The notes beneath the pieces were generated by a model that saw only the letters and a program-made list of their open reading frames with translations, did not search any database and was not told the origin of the DNA. Of a stretch of 41,825 bases of DNA, positions 26,289 to 35,532 are shown piece after piece. Source of the DNA: UBA3537 sp965657165 (GTDB lineage Bacteria > Bacteroidota > Bacteroidia > Flavobacteriales > Flavobacteriaceae). How positions within the stretch are numbered: position 1 is the first letter of the stretch; every line of letters starts with the position of its first letter. The stretch is from the NCBI GenBank assembly GCA_965657165.1, contig CBFHNG010000008.1, positions 1-41,825 on the forward strand. The letters run 5' to 3'. Position numbers and translations under genes: made by a program.

Positions 26289-26934
26289 TAATTTTAATCT
26301 CTTTGCCTAAGGTACATATTGCACCTCTTTTTCGAAAATTAGAAAGGGTTCTAATGGCTGTCTCTGTAGTTGTTCCAATTAAATTAGCATAATCATCCCT
26401 TGAGAACTTGACGTTTAAATAACCTTCATTATTAACACCAAATTGAGATTCACTAAATAAAAGCAAATCTCCCAAACGTTGTGCAACTGATTTTTGAGCC
26501 ATTTTTACAATGTTATCATCCGCAGATTTTAAATCTTTGGCCAAACACTTTAACATTCCAATTGATAGTCTAGGATTTTGATTTAACCAACTTAAAATTT
26601 TTGATTTTGGAATAAAACATGCCTTAACTTCATTTAGAGCAATAGCTTTTAGATTAGTACGTTCATCACTCACCAAAGAACGCTGCCCAATAGTGTCTCC
26701 AGATGAAACAAGTTTAACAATTTGGTGGCGTCCATTTTCACTAAGTTTCATCAATTTGCATACACCAGAACGAATACAAAATATACCATTCAAAGCATTA
26801 CCTTCTTCGAATAAAACATCCCCTTTTTTAAAAGTATAAGAAATTTTGTTTTGATGAACTTGTTCAAGTTCTTGATTGGATAGAGATTTAAAGGGGCCAA
26901 ACTCTCTAACCTTGCATTGTTTACATAAGATCAT
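26257..26934 (-). CDS. Crp/Fnr-family transcriptional regulator, likely oxygen-responsive
   Basis: The 225-residue protein has a cyclic-nucleotide-binding-like sensor (FKKGDVLFEEGNALNGIF, then GDTIGQRSLVSDE) and a C-terminal winged helix. The recognition helix contains E191-x3-R195 (GTTTETAIR), as in FNR/FixK proteins that read TGA half-sites. Cysteines lie at C4 and C7 (CKQC) plus C53 and C59. This differs from the E. coli FNR pattern, so an iron-sulfur cluster is possible but unproven. The gene is divergent from ccoI with a palindrome midway (26974-26987), pointing to control of the cbb3 locus and of itself. Confidence 0.9.
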   Translation of the reverse strand: MILCKQCKVREFGPFKSLSNQELEQVHQNKISYTFKKGDVLFEEGNALNGIFCIRSGVCKLMKLSENGRHQIVKLVSSGDTIGQRSLVSDERTNLKAIALNEVKACFIPKSKILSWLNQNPRLSIGMLKCLAKDLKSADDNIVKMAQKSVAQRLGDLLLFSESQFGVNNEGYLNVKFSRDDYANLIGTTTETAIRTLSNFRKRGAICTLGKEIKIIKPQKLKQLL

Positions 26935-26973
26935 AATTTGGTAGATTTAGATATCATAAAGATACAAAAAAAC

Positions 26974-26987
26974 ATGATAAATATCAT
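26974..26987. promoter_or_regulatory. FNR-like palindrome between regulator gene and ccoI
   Basis: ATGAT-aaat-ATCAT is a perfect palindrome with a four-base spacer, like the FNR layout TTGAT-N4-ATCAA. It lies 39 bases upstream of the regulator ATG and 52 bases upstream of the ccoI ATG. A near-consensus -7 box CACCTTTG (27010-27017) follows on the plus strand with its last base 36.5 bases from the palindrome centre, giving an activator position near -42. Confidence 0.65.
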
Positions 26988-27039
26988 ATTTATTGAGTGT
27001 ATATATAATCACCTTTGATATTGAGTTTAATTGTAATAA

Positions 27040-29415
27040 ATGTCAAAAAAAACCTGTCATCACTGCGGTCTAAATTGTGATTCTTTTGAGTATTTTTTTG
27101 AAGAAAAATCGTTCTGTTGTAATGGTTGTAGAAGCGTATATCAATTATTGCGGTCACATGATCTTGAAAACTATTATACATATCAAAAAACTCCAGGTCA
27201 AACACCAAAATCTGCTTCTTTTGATTACCTAGATTCTATTGAAGTTAAAGAAAAACTCATTGAATTTAGTAGTAAAAATATCCAAATCATAACCCTAACA
27301 ATTCCAAGCATACATTGTAGTTCTTGTATATGGATTTTGGAGCATTTACATCGCTTAAATTCAGGGATAAAAAAAGTGGTTGTAAATTTTAATAAAAAAA
27401 ATATAAGAATTCATTTCAATGAACTCGAAATTTCACTAAAACATCTCGCAGAATTATTAAATAAAATAGGCTATCCACCCCATATTTCACTTGAAAACTT
27501 AGAGCAAAAAAAAGAGTTTAAATCAAACGGTCTAATTTATAAAATTGCTGTTTCTGGTTTTGCCTTTGGTAACATTATGTTTTTATCGTTTCCAGAGTAT
27601 TTTCAAGATCACGGTGTCTGGATTGATCAATATAAAAGCTTATTTCGGTGGCTCTCTCTTGCACTTTCCATTCCAGTTGTTTTTTATTCGGCACAAGACT
27701 ATTTTATAAAAGCATTAAAAAGTATTCATGCAAAATATCTCACTATTGATGTTCCAATTGCTTTGGGCATTTCTATTCTTTTTTTAAGAAGTACGGTTGA
27801 TGTTATTCTAAACACTGGTTCTGGCTTTTTTGATAGTTTGGCTGGATTAGTCTTTTTTCTTCTTATAGGTGTATACTATCAACAAAAAACATATGCTTTT
27901 TTATCATTTGATCGAGATTATAAATCTTATTTTCCAATAAGTGTTACTAAAATAAATGACAATTATAAAGAACAACAAGTGTCGGTAAATAGCATAAAAA
28001 GAGGAGATATGCTTTTAATTCGACATGGAGAGCTCATTGCTGTAGATTGTACCTTAAAAAAAGGAAAAGCAGTCGTTGACTACAGTTTTGTTACAGGTGA
28101 ATCTACTGAAATAATAAAAAAATCTGGTGATCAATTATTTGCAGGTGGAAAACAACGAGGGGGCGCAATAGAGGTTATAGCGCTCAAAACCATTAAACAA
28201 AGCTATCTCACTCAACTTTGGGAACATCAAATATTTCAAAAACCAAAATTTAAAAGTTCTATATCAAAACTAACAAATAGCGTTAGTCAATATTTTACAA
28301 TAACTATCATAAGTATTGCGTTGATGGCATTTATTTTTTGGATGTTTTATGATTCATCACAAGCCTTAAATGTATTTACAGCGGTCCTAATCATCGCCTG
28401 CCCTTGTGCATTGGCATTGTCTGCACCTTTTACTTATGGTCATAGTCTTCGTATTCTTGGTCAACATAAATTTTATATAAAAAATGCAGAAACCATCGAA
28501 AAAATAGTTCATATAGATACAATCATTTTTGATAAAACAGGAACCCTAACCCACTCAAAGGAAGCAGAAATTGAATATGTTGGGGAAACTCTCTCTAGTG
28601 AAGAAAAAAATATTTTAAAAAGCACCTTGAGAAATTCAAGCCACCCGCATAGTCGTGCGCTTTATGATATGCTAAAATCACAATCTATTTATAGTTTAGA
28701 TCACTTTGAGGAAGTTTTGGGAAGTGGAATTATGGGGACTTATAAAAATCAACATATAAAAGTGGGGTCTGCAGAATTCATTGACAATAAAGAAAGAAAT
28801 AAAACACTTCAAACTAGTGTTCATATTAGCGCAAACAATAATTATAAAGGACAATTCAAGTTTTTCAACAAGTATAGGGCTAATATCACTAGTTTATTTA
28901 AAGCGCTTCATCGCAGCTACAATTTAATCGTTTTAACTGGTGATAATGATAGTGAACGTGAACATTTAAAAAAACTTTTACCTTCAAAAACAACATTATT
29001 TTTTAATCAAAAACCAATTGACAAGTTAGAATATGTAAAACATCATCAAAATCAAGGATCAAAAATCCTAATGATTGGAGATGGTCTTAATGATGCAGGG
29101 GCATTAGCGCAGAGTGATGTTGGAATCTCACTTTCGGAAGATATAAATTCTTTTTCTCCTGCATGCGATGGAATATTGCACGCCTCTAGACTCGAAAAAT
29201 TTGCTTATTATTTAAGGTTTTGCAAACAAGCAAACTCTATTTTAAAATTCAGTTATTTTATTTCAATTATATACAATGTAATAGGATTGTATTTTGCAAT
29301 AACGGGGCAATTAGAACCTATCGTTGCAGCTATTTTAATGCCACTAAGTTCCATTTCAATTGTTGTATTCACTTCAATCACAACCAATTATATTGGAAGA
29401 AAACTTAAATTTTAA
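27040..29415 (+). CDS. ccoI: Copper-transporting P1B-type ATPase CcoI for cbb3 oxidase assembly
   Basis: The 791-residue ATPase delivers copper for the CcoN binuclear centre. A cysteine-rich N-terminus comes first (C6, C9, C13, C26, C27, C30), typical of CcoI/FixI. The HMA metal-binding motif follows at C93-x2-C96. Also present are the actuator VTGES, the transmembrane CPC (454-456), the phosphorylated D498 in DKTGT, a TGDND segment, and GDGLNDAGALAQSDVGIS. It has about eight membrane helices. The start is ATG 27040. It is the first gene of the cbb3 locus, behind the FNR-like palindrome. Confidence 0.95.
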   Translation: MSKKTCHHCGLNCDSFEYFFEEKSFCCNGCRSVYQLLRSHDLENYYTYQKTPGQTPKSASFDYLDSIEVKEKLIEFSSKNIQIITLTIPSIHCSSCIWILEHLHRLNSGIKKVVVNFNKKNIRIHFNELEISLKHLAELLNKIGYPPHISLENLEQKKEFKSNGLIYKIAVSGFAFGNIMFLSFPEYFQDHGVWIDQYKSLFRWLSLALSIPVVFYSAQDYFIKALKSIHAKYLTIDVPIALGISILFLRSTVDVILNTGSGFFDSLAGLVFFLLIGVYYQQKTYAFLSFDRDYKSYFPISVTKINDNYKEQQVSVNSIKRGDMLLIRHGELIAVDCTLKKGKAVVDYSFVTGESTEIIKKSGDQLFAGGKQRGGAIEVIALKTIKQSYLTQLWEHQIFQKPKFKSSISKLTNSVSQYFTITIISIALMAFIFWMFYDSSQALNVFTAVLIIACPCALALSAPFTYGHSLRILGQHKFYIKNAETIEKIVHIDTIIFDKTGTLTHSKEAEIEYVGETLSSEEKNILKSTLRNSSHPHSRALYDMLKSQSIYSLDHFEEVLGSGIMGTYKNQHIKVGSAEFIDNKERNKTLQTSVHISANNNYKGQFKFFNKYRANITSLFKALHRSYNLIVLTGDNDSEREHLKKLLPSKTTLFFNQKPIDKLEYVKHHQNQGSKILMIGDGLNDAGALAQSDVGISLSEDINSFSPACDGILHASRLEKFAYYLRFCKQANSILKFSYFISIIYNVIGLYFAITGQLEPIVAAILMPLSSISIVVFTSITTNYIGRKLKF

Positions 29416-29433
29416 TCAAAAAACTATCTAAAT

Positions 29434-29447
29434 ATGACAAAAGTCAT
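29434..29447. promoter_or_regulatory. FNR-like palindrome between ccoI and ccoS
   Basis: ATGAC-aaaa-GTCAT is a perfect palindrome 18 bases after the ccoI stop and 49 bases before the ccoS start. It implies a second, internal promoter boosting the oxidase structural genes. The predicted -7 box would fall at about 29470-29477, mostly inside the 10-base run of N. Confidence 0.65.
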
Positions 29448-29465
29448 ATTTGGTATTTTTTGGGT

Positions 29466-29475
29466 NNNNNNNNNN
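29466..29475. other. Assembly gap of 10 N upstream of ccoS
   Basis: Ten undetermined bases lie between the FNR-like palindrome and the ccoS start. They hide the likely -7 box of the internal promoter; the true gap size is unknown. Confidence 0.99.
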
Positions 29476-29496
29476 TTTTGCAGTATATCATTAGTT

Positions 29497-29652
29497 ATGG
29501 GTGTGATTTATCTATTACTTGGCATTAGTTTATTTGTTGCATTAGGCTTTTTTGTAGCGTTTATTATTTCTGTCAAAAACGGACAATATGAGGATAGCCA
29601 TACACCAGCAATTCGCATATTATTTGATGAAGAAAAACATAAAAATGATTAA
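29497..29652 (+). CDS. ccoS: cbb3-type oxidase assembly protein CcoS
   Basis: CcoS is a small single-helix inner-membrane protein needed for cofactor insertion into cbb3 oxidase. From ATG 29497 it has 51 residues: MGVIYLLLGISLFVALGFF as membrane helix, then the family motif SVKNGQYEDSHTPAIRILFDEE. A longer reading from the ATG at 29434 would begin inside the regulatory palindrome and cross the N run, and would add a second hydrophobic stretch not seen in CcoS. The shorter start is preferred. It is followed after 26 bases by ccoNO. Confidence 0.9.
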   Translation: MGVIYLLLGISLFVALGFFVAFIISVKNGQYEDSHTPAIRILFDEEKHKND

Positions 29653-29678
29653 ACCTCAAACTAAAAAATAAACAACCT

Positions 29679-31850
29679 ATGGAAGTACAACAGTTTTATT
29701 ATGATAATAAAATAGTAAAGAAATTTTTATACGCTACAATCTTGTGGGGCGTTGTTGGTATGCTTGTAGGGCTTATTTTGGCCTTTATGTTTTTATTTCC
29801 CAACATGACAGAGGGTATATCTTGGTTGAGTTTTGGGCGATTGCGCCCCTTACATACCAATGCTGTTATATTTGCATTTGTTGGCAATGCCATCTTTGCA
29901 GGAGTGTATTATTCTACTCAACGCCTTCTTAAAGCACGCATGTTTAGTGATGTTTTGAGTAACATTAATTTTTGGGGTTGGCAATTGATTATTGTAGCAG
30001 CAGCCATCACTCTTCCACTTGGCTTTACCTCGTCCAAAGAATATGCAGAACTTGAGTGGCCTATTGATATTGCCATTGCATTGGTTTGGGTGGCATTTGG
30101 TATAAATCTTATTGGAACCATTATAAAGCGTCGTCAACGCCATATGTATGTTGCCATTTGGTTTTATATCGCCACATTTGTTACAGTAGCAGTACTTCAT
30201 ATCTTCAATAGTTTGGCACTTCCAGTAAGTGGTCTAAAAAGCTATTCTGTTTATGCAGGTGTTCAAGATGCTTTGGTACAATGGTGGTATGGGCATAATG
30301 CCGTAGCATTTTTCTTAACAACACCTTTTTTGGGGCTTATGTATTACTTTGTCCCAAAGGCAGCAAACAGACCCGTTTATTCTTATCGTCTTTCAATTGT
30401 TCACTTTTGGTCTTTAATTTTTATATATATCTGGGCTGGACCTCATCACTTGCTTTATTCTTCTCTCCCCGACTGGGCACAAAATTTAGGCGTTACATTT
30501 TCTGTAATGCTCCTAATGCCATCTTGGGGTGGAATGATTAATGGTCTTTTGACACTAAGAGGAGCCTGGGACAAAGTACGGATAGATCCAGTATTAAAAT
30601 TTATGGTTGTTGCCATCACAGGTTATGGAATGGCCACTTTTGAAGGGCCAACACTATCTTTAAAAAATATCAATGCTATAGCGCACTTTACAGATTGGAT
30701 TGTTGCTCATGTGCATGTGGGCGCTTTAGCATGGAATGGATTTTTGACCTTTGGAATGATTTATTGGTTGGTGCCAAAATTATTTAAAACAAACTTATTT
30801 TCTAGAAAACTTGCTAATGCGCATTTTTGGATTGGCACGCTAGGAATAATCATCTATGCCCTCCCCATGTATGTTGCTGGATTTACTCAAGCAAGTATGT
30901 GGAAACAATTCAACCCAGACGGTACATTAGTCTATGGAAACTTCCTTGAAACTGTAACAGAAATAATCCCTATGTATTGGATGCGCGCCATCGGTGGTAC
31001 CATGTATATTATTGGCATGTTAATATTAGTCTATAATATTTTCAAAACTGTGAAAAATGGAGCTAAAGTTACAGACGAACTAGCCGAAGCTGCTCCACTA
31101 TCCAAAGTAACCAAAAAACGTACAAAAGGCGAAACATGGCACGTCTGGATTGAGCGCAAGCCCGTAAAATTTACAATCTATACAACCATTGCCATATTGA
31201 TTGGTGGATTGGTTCAAATTGTTCCAACACTCATGGTCAAATCAAATATACCAACCATTAGTAGTGTAAAACCCTATACCCCATTGGAACTCGAAGGTCG
31301 CGATATATACATTCGAGAGGGTTGTGTAGGCTGTCATTCTCAAATGATACGCCCTTTTAGAAGCGAAGTAGAGCGCTATGGTGAATACTCCAAAGCAGGG
31401 GAATTTGTTTATGATCATCCATTCCTATGGGGAAGTAAACGTACAGGCCCCGATTTGCATCGAGAAGGCGGCCTAAAATCAGATGCATGGCATTTTAAAC
31501 ATATGTACGACCCCCGTATTATTGAAGAAAAATCAATAATGCCCTCCTATCCATGGCTCATTCAAAATAAATTAGATACTTCCCAAACGAAAGCCAAAAT
31601 GGAAACCATGGTGAGTCTTGGAGTGCCTTATTCCAGTGATGATATATCCAGTGCAATACAGAGCATGAATACACAAGCACAGGCCATTGTAGAGAATTTA
31701 TACGCAGACCCCGATTTACCTGCATCTTTTAAAGAAGAAAAAGAAGTTAAAGGTGATGATTTTATACCTGTAAAAGACCGTGAAATCATTGCATTAATTG
31801 CCTACTTGCAACGCTTGGGAACTGATATAAAAGTCAACACAAAAAACTAA
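29679..31850 (+). CDS. ccoN: cbb3-type cytochrome c oxidase, fused subunits CcoN and CcoO
   Basis: The 723-residue fusion joins the catalytic subunit and the mono-heme c subunit, as is usual in Bacteroidota. Residues 1 to about 470 form the many-helix CcoN heme-copper core, with histidine-bearing helices such as LRPLHTNAVIF, WWYGHNAVAFFL, GPHHLLYS and IVAHVHVGALAWN. The CcoO part begins around 500 with one membrane helix. It carries one heme c site, C549-x2-C552-H553 (REGCVGCHSQMIRP), and the conserved WGSKRTGPDLHREGG. It reduces O2 to water at low oxygen while pumping protons. It is followed by ccoQ after seven bases. Confidence 0.96.
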   Translation: MEVQQFYYDNKIVKKFLYATILWGVVGMLVGLILAFMFLFPNMTEGISWLSFGRLRPLHTNAVIFAFVGNAIFAGVYYSTQRLLKARMFSDVLSNINFWGWQLIIVAAAITLPLGFTSSKEYAELEWPIDIAIALVWVAFGINLIGTIIKRRQRHMYVAIWFYIATFVTVAVLHIFNSLALPVSGLKSYSVYAGVQDALVQWWYGHNAVAFFLTTPFLGLMYYFVPKAANRPVYSYRLSIVHFWSLIFIYIWAGPHHLLYSSLPDWAQNLGVTFSVMLLMPSWGGMINGLLTLRGAWDKVRIDPVLKFMVVAITGYGMATFEGPTLSLKNINAIAHFTDWIVAHVHVGALAWNGFLTFGMIYWLVPKLFKTNLFSRKLANAHFWIGTLGIIIYALPMYVAGFTQASMWKQFNPDGTLVYGNFLETVTEIIPMYWMRAIGGTMYIIGMLILVYNIFKTVKNGAKVTDELAEAAPLSKVTKKRTKGETWHVWIERKPVKFTIYTTIAILIGGLVQIVPTLMVKSNIPTISSVKPYTPLELEGRDIYIREGCVGCHSQMIRPFRSEVERYGEYSKAGEFVYDHPFLWGSKRTGPDLHREGGLKSDAWHFKHMYDPRIIEEKSIMPSYPWLIQNKLDTSQTKAKMETMVSLGVPYSSDDISSAIQSMNTQAQAIVENLYADPDLPASFKEEKEVKGDDFIPVKDREIIALIAYLQRLGTDIKVNTKN

Positions 31851-31857
31851 TTATAAT

Positions 31858-32028
31858 ATGCTAAAATTTGTAAAAAAACATATGGAAACCATAAATGATG
31901 TTGAAGTATATCCCATCATTTCTTTATTAATATTTTTTGTGTTTTTTGTCATTCTCTTTTGGTGGGTGGCCACAGCTCGCAAAGAATACATTGAAAATGC
32001 ACGAAACATCCCATTAGAAAAGAACTAA
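31858..32028 (+). CDS. ccoQ: cbb3-type oxidase small subunit CcoQ/FixQ
   Basis: This 56-residue gene sits between ccoNO and ccoP, with gaps of seven and four bases. The product has a short charged N-terminus (LKFVKKHMETINDVEVYP), one membrane helix (IISLLIFFVFFVILFWWV) and a charged tail with ARKEYIENA. This is the standard CcoQ plan; CcoQ stabilises the assembled oxidase. The start is ATG 31858 and the stop TAA ends at 32028. Confidence 0.88.
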   Translation: MLKFVKKHMETINDVEVYPIISLLIFFVFFVILFWWVATARKEYIENARNIPLEKN

Positions 32029-32032
32029 AACC

Positions 32033-32944
32033 ATGAGAAGATTAATCCCTGCCTACATCAGAATCCCTATATTCTTTTTCATAATCGTTGGAATCGTAGA
32101 ATATTTTGTTGACTCTGGAGAACTTCCAGCTTTTTTGGAATATACAGAAGTTCAACTCTTTCTTTTACTTGTATTACTTATACTTGTTGCAATTGAGGTT
32201 ATTATTGATGCACTTGAACATGTGATGTTATACAAGCTCGATGAAAAATCAAAAGAAAAATTTTTAGAATCTAAAAAAATTAAAACACCTCGATGGATAA
32301 CGAATACTTACAAAAAATTAGTAGGGTCAAAACCAATTGAAGAGGAACACGAAATAATATTGGATCATGACTACGATGGCATAAAAGAGCTCGATAATAA
32401 TCTACCTCCATGGTGGTTGTATTCGTTTTATATTTCCATGCTATTTGCTGTAGTTTATATGGCAAAATATCACCTTATGAATGGTGACACACAGCTAGAT
32501 GAATACAATACACAAATGGCTGAAGCTAAACTACAAATAGAAGAATACAAAAAAACAGCAAAGGATTTAGTGGATTACACAACTGTAGAAATGCTGGAAG
32601 GAAATGACCTAAAAGCAGGAAAGAAAATTTGGGAACAAAACTGTGCGGTATGTCATATGGCAGACGGTGGTGGCGGTATTGGTCCAAACATGACCGATAA
32701 TTATTACATTCAAGGTGGTGGTATCAAAAATATTTTTAGAACTATTTCTGAAGGTGGACGCCCAGGAAAAGGTATGGAAGCATGGTCCAAAAAAGGGCTT
32801 AGGGCATCACAAATTGCACAAGTTGCAAGTTATGTTGTAACACTAAATGGAACAACTCCAGCCAATCCCAAAGATTCAGAAGGAGAACTTTGGATAAAAG
32901 AAAAAATTGAAACCAACGAAAATCAAACGGAAGAAATAAACTAA
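32033..32944 (+). CDS. ccoP: cbb3-type oxidase subunit CcoP (one heme c site)
   Basis: The 303-residue membrane-anchored cytochrome c has two hydrophobic segments near the N-terminus and a third at about 124-145 (LPPWWLYSFYISMLFAVVYMAKY), the last being the CcoP core anchor. A periplasmic cytochrome domain follows with a single heme motif C204-x2-C207-H208 and an axial methionine candidate in GKGMEAW. Proteobacterial CcoP has two hemes; only one CxxCH is present here, as I recall for Bacteroidota. It passes electrons to CcoO. It lies four bases after ccoQ and four before ccoG. Confidence 0.94.
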   Translation: MRRLIPAYIRIPIFFFIIVGIVEYFVDSGELPAFLEYTEVQLFLLLVLLILVAIEVIIDALEHVMLYKLDEKSKEKFLESKKIKTPRWITNTYKKLVGSKPIEEEHEIILDHDYDGIKELDNNLPPWWLYSFYISMLFAVVYMAKYHLMNGDTQLDEYNTQMAEAKLQIEEYKKTAKDLVDYTTVEMLEGNDLKAGKKIWEQNCAVCHMADGGGGIGPNMTDNYYIQGGGIKNIFRTISEGGRPGKGMEAWSKKGLRASQIAQVASYVVTLNGTTPANPKDSEGELWIKEKIETNENQTEEIN

Positions 32945-32948
32945 TAAT

Positions 32949-34379
32949 TTGAGTACAACAACCCCAAACGAAAATTTTAGAGATTCTATTTCAACCATTG
33001 ACGAAAAAGGGAAACGCCAATGGATTTTTCCAAAAAAACCAAAAGGAAAATTTTATGATTATAGAAAAATTGTAAGTTATACTCTACTTCTTTTTTTGAT
33101 TGTAGCCCCTTTTATTAAAATTCAAGGCAATCAGTTTTTACTATTTAATATCATTGAACGAAAATTCAATATTTTTAGTTTTCCATTTTGGCCTCAAGAT
33201 TTTCATTTGTTGGTGTTTTCAATGATTATTGGAGTTGTTTTTATCACCTTATTTACAGTAGCTTTTGGTCGAATATTTTGTGGGTGGATTTGTCCACAAA
33301 CCATTTTTATGGAATTTGTGTTCAGACGTATTGAATATTGGATAGAAGGCGATAGAGGCGCACAAATTCGGCTGAGTAAACAACAATGGAATACTGAGAA
33401 ACTATTAAAAAAAGGAGTAAAACATCTCCTTTTTTTTATTATTTCATTTGTTATTGCAAATATATTTTTGGCATACTTTATTGGTAGTGACCAACTTATG
33501 GGATACATCAGTGATGGGCCAAATAAACACATGGGTACTTTAGTATCATTACTCATATTTACATCCATTTTTTACTTTGTTTTCTCCTGGTTTCGAGAGC
33601 AAGTCTGCGTTATTGCATGTCCGTATGGACGTTTACAAAGCGTTCTTCTCGATAATAAATCTGTTGTTGTTGCCTATGATCATAAGCGTGGAGAGGGAAA
33701 AAGTGGGCGTAAAAAAATTAGAAAAAATGAAGACCGATTAGCACTTGGACACGGTGATTGTATTGATTGTTTTCAATGTGTGCATGTGTGTCCCACAGGA
33801 ATTGATATTCGAAATGGAACACAACTCGAATGTGTGAATTGTACAGCTTGTATTGATGCTTGCGATGATATTATGGAAAAAGTGAATTTACCAAAAGGAC
33901 TCATCCGTTATGCAAGTGAGGATGAAATTGTTAAAGGCACACCATTCAAATTTACAACAAGAATGAAAAGTTATTCTGCAGTCCTCCTACTATTGATTGG
34001 TGTTTTTGTTGCAATGCTAACCCAAAGAAATGATGTTGAAGCCAATATCCTGAGAATTAGAGGACAGCTATATCAATCAACTGAAGATGGAAAAGTAAGT
34101 AATGTGTATCATTATAAAATTGTAAATAAGACATCCGAAGAAATCGGAAATGTTTCATTACGCCTTTCAAATTCAAAGGGTACTGTAAAATTGGTTTCAA
34201 CCCTACAAACGTTTACCATTCCAAAACAAGGTTTAGCAGAAGGAACACTGTTTATAGAAATTCCAAAATCAGAATTAAAACAAGATAAAACAACATTAAA
34301 AATAGAGGTTTTTACAAATCATAAAGCTATTGAAACCACTAAAGTTAGTTTTATTGGACCAAGAACCTATTACAACTAA
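32949..34379 (+). CDS. ccoG: cbb3 oxidase accessory protein CcoG (FixG/RdxA)
   Basis: The 476-residue membrane ferredoxin takes part in copper reduction for cbb3 oxidase assembly. It has about five membrane helices and the conserved FCGWICPQTIFMEFVFRRIEY and CVIACPYGRLQSVL segments. Two [4Fe-4S] ferredoxin motifs follow: C271, C274, C277, C281 and C295, C298, C301, C305. The C-terminal 110 residues form the Ig-like domain of the family. Translation starts at TTG 32949, with no better ATG nearby. It is four bases from both neighbours. Confidence 0.95.
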   Translation: MSTTTPNENFRDSISTIDEKGKRQWIFPKKPKGKFYDYRKIVSYTLLLFLIVAPFIKIQGNQFLLFNIIERKFNIFSFPFWPQDFHLLVFSMIIGVVFITLFTVAFGRIFCGWICPQTIFMEFVFRRIEYWIEGDRGAQIRLSKQQWNTEKLLKKGVKHLLFFIISFVIANIFLAYFIGSDQLMGYISDGPNKHMGTLVSLLIFTSIFYFVFSWFREQVCVIACPYGRLQSVLLDNKSVVVAYDHKRGEGKSGRKKIRKNEDRLALGHGDCIDCFQCVHVCPTGIDIRNGTQLECVNCTACIDACDDIMEKVNLPKGLIRYASEDEIVKGTPFKFTTRMKSYSAVLLLLIGVFVAMLTQRNDVEANILRIRGQLYQSTEDGKVSNVYHYKIVNKTSEEIGNVSLRLSNSKGTVKLVSTLQTFTIPKQGLAEGTLFIEIPKSELKQDKTTLKIEVFTNHKAIETTKVSFIGPRTYYN

Positions 34380-34383
34380 AACT

Positions 34384-34830
34384 ATGAAAATCAACTGGGG
34401 AACAGGTATAATTTTGGCATTTATTGGGTTTATAGGATTTATCCTGTATTTCGTAATTAGTGCAAGTACAGATTCAAAATACAAACACGACTTGGTCAGT
34501 CCAAATTATTATGAAGAGGAATTAAATTATCAAGATGAAATTGACTGGGAGCAAAATGCAATACTAGACAAAGTTGTCCCTAGTATTAAATTGAATACAG
34601 AAACGGTAGATTTTATTTTTCCGACTCAAAAAATTGTTAGTGATTCAAAGGGATATATCAATTTTTATAGACCTTCAAACAAGGTTTTGGATTTAAAAAT
34701 TCCTATTCATTTAAAAGATTCAATCATTCAAATTTCAAAAGAAAAACTTGTTGAAGGGCGTTATGATATAAAAATATTTTGGACCAATAACAATCGAAAT
34801 TACATGTATAAAAAATCAATCCTATTGTAG
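34384..34830 (+). CDS. ccoH: cbb3 oxidase accessory protein CcoH (FixH)
   Basis: The 148-residue protein has one N-terminal membrane helix (GTGIILAFIGFIGFILYFVIS, about 6-26) and a periplasmic beta domain with the FixH mark DLVSPNYYEEELNYQDEID. CcoH helps assemble the oxidase. The ATG at 34384 is chosen over the upstream ATG at 34330, which lies within ccoG and would add a non-homologous segment. Its stop codon directly abuts the start of the next gene. Confidence 0.9.
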   Translation: MKINWGTGIILAFIGFIGFILYFVISASTDSKYKHDLVSPNYYEEELNYQDEIDWEQNAILDKVVPSIKLNTETVDFIFPTQKIVSDSKGYINFYRPSNKVLDLKIPIHLKDSIIQISKEKLVEGRYDIKIFWTNNNRNYMYKKSILL

Positions 34831-35532
34831 ATGGTTGAAATTGCATTTTTGTTTGGTCTTTTGGGCAGTGTACACTGTCTTGGGATGTGTGGACCAATAG
34901 CTTTTTTATTGCCGTTGGAGCATCAAAAACCATGGAAAAAAGCAACCCAAATAATATTATATCACTTAGGGAGAATCTTGGCATATTCATGTATTGGTCT
35001 GGTATTTGGAATTTTAGGACAACAAATTTCTCTTTTTGGATTTCAGCAATATTTGTCGATAGCAACTGGTGTATTAATGATTCTATTTGTTTTGTTGCCA
35101 CATACAAAATTTAGGAGTTTTTCTGGGCTTAAAATTGTTACAAGAATTATTTCTAAACTTCAGTTTAAACTTAGTGCGTTGTTACGCCAAAACAATAATT
35201 CTAATTTGCTTGTTGTTGGAATTCTCAATGGCTTTTTACCCTGCGGATTTGTGTATTTGGCGGTTTTTGGAAGCTTGGCAAACAGTCAAAACCTTTTGAA
35301 TAGTGTGCTTTTTATGGTCTTTTTTGGGTTGGGAACAATTCCAATTATGACTACTGCCGTGTACGCATTCCAATTATTTTCAAAGAAAACACAACAGCTT
35401 ATCAGAAATCAATTTCCAGTATTGGTTATAATTCTTGCTGGCCTATTTATTCTTAGGGGATTAGGGCTTGAAATTCCTTACCTCTCTCCTGCTCCAATTG
35501 AAATGATTTCGAATGACATCAACTGTCACTAA
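34831..35532 (+). CDS. TauE/SafE-like (DsbD-type) membrane protein of the cbb3 locus
   Basis: The 233-residue protein has about six membrane helices and the motif GSVHCLGMCGP (12-22) in the first helix, with C16 and C20, plus a matching GFLPCGFVYLA in the second half. These paired Cys/Pro-Cys motifs mark the heavy-metal-linked SafE/DsbD_2 family, commonly found at the end of flavobacterial cco operons. A role in copper or thiol handling for oxidase assembly is likely but inferred. It begins directly after the ccoH stop. Its end overlaps the convergent usp gene by four bases. Confidence 0.85.
   Translation: MVEIAFLFGLLGSVHCLGMCGPIAFLLPLEHQKPWKKATQIILYHLGRILAYSCIGLVFGILGQQISLFGFQQYLSIATGVLMILFVLLPHTKFRSFSGLKIVTRIISKLQFKLSALLRQNNNSNLLVVGILNGFLPCGFVYLAVFGSLANSQNLLNSVLFMVFFGLGTIPIMTTAVYAFQLFSKKTQQLIRNQFPVLVIILAGLFILRGLGLEIPYLSPAPIEMISNDINCH

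Noticed and set aside
26990..27208. 72-codon minus-strand frame over the ccoI start
   Set aside because: It overlaps the conserved ccoI N-terminus and shows no domain; a shadow frame.
29850..30200. 116-codon minus-strand frame inside ccoNO
   Set aside because: It is antisense to the highly conserved CcoN core and has cysteine/asparagine-rich composition typical of shadow frames.
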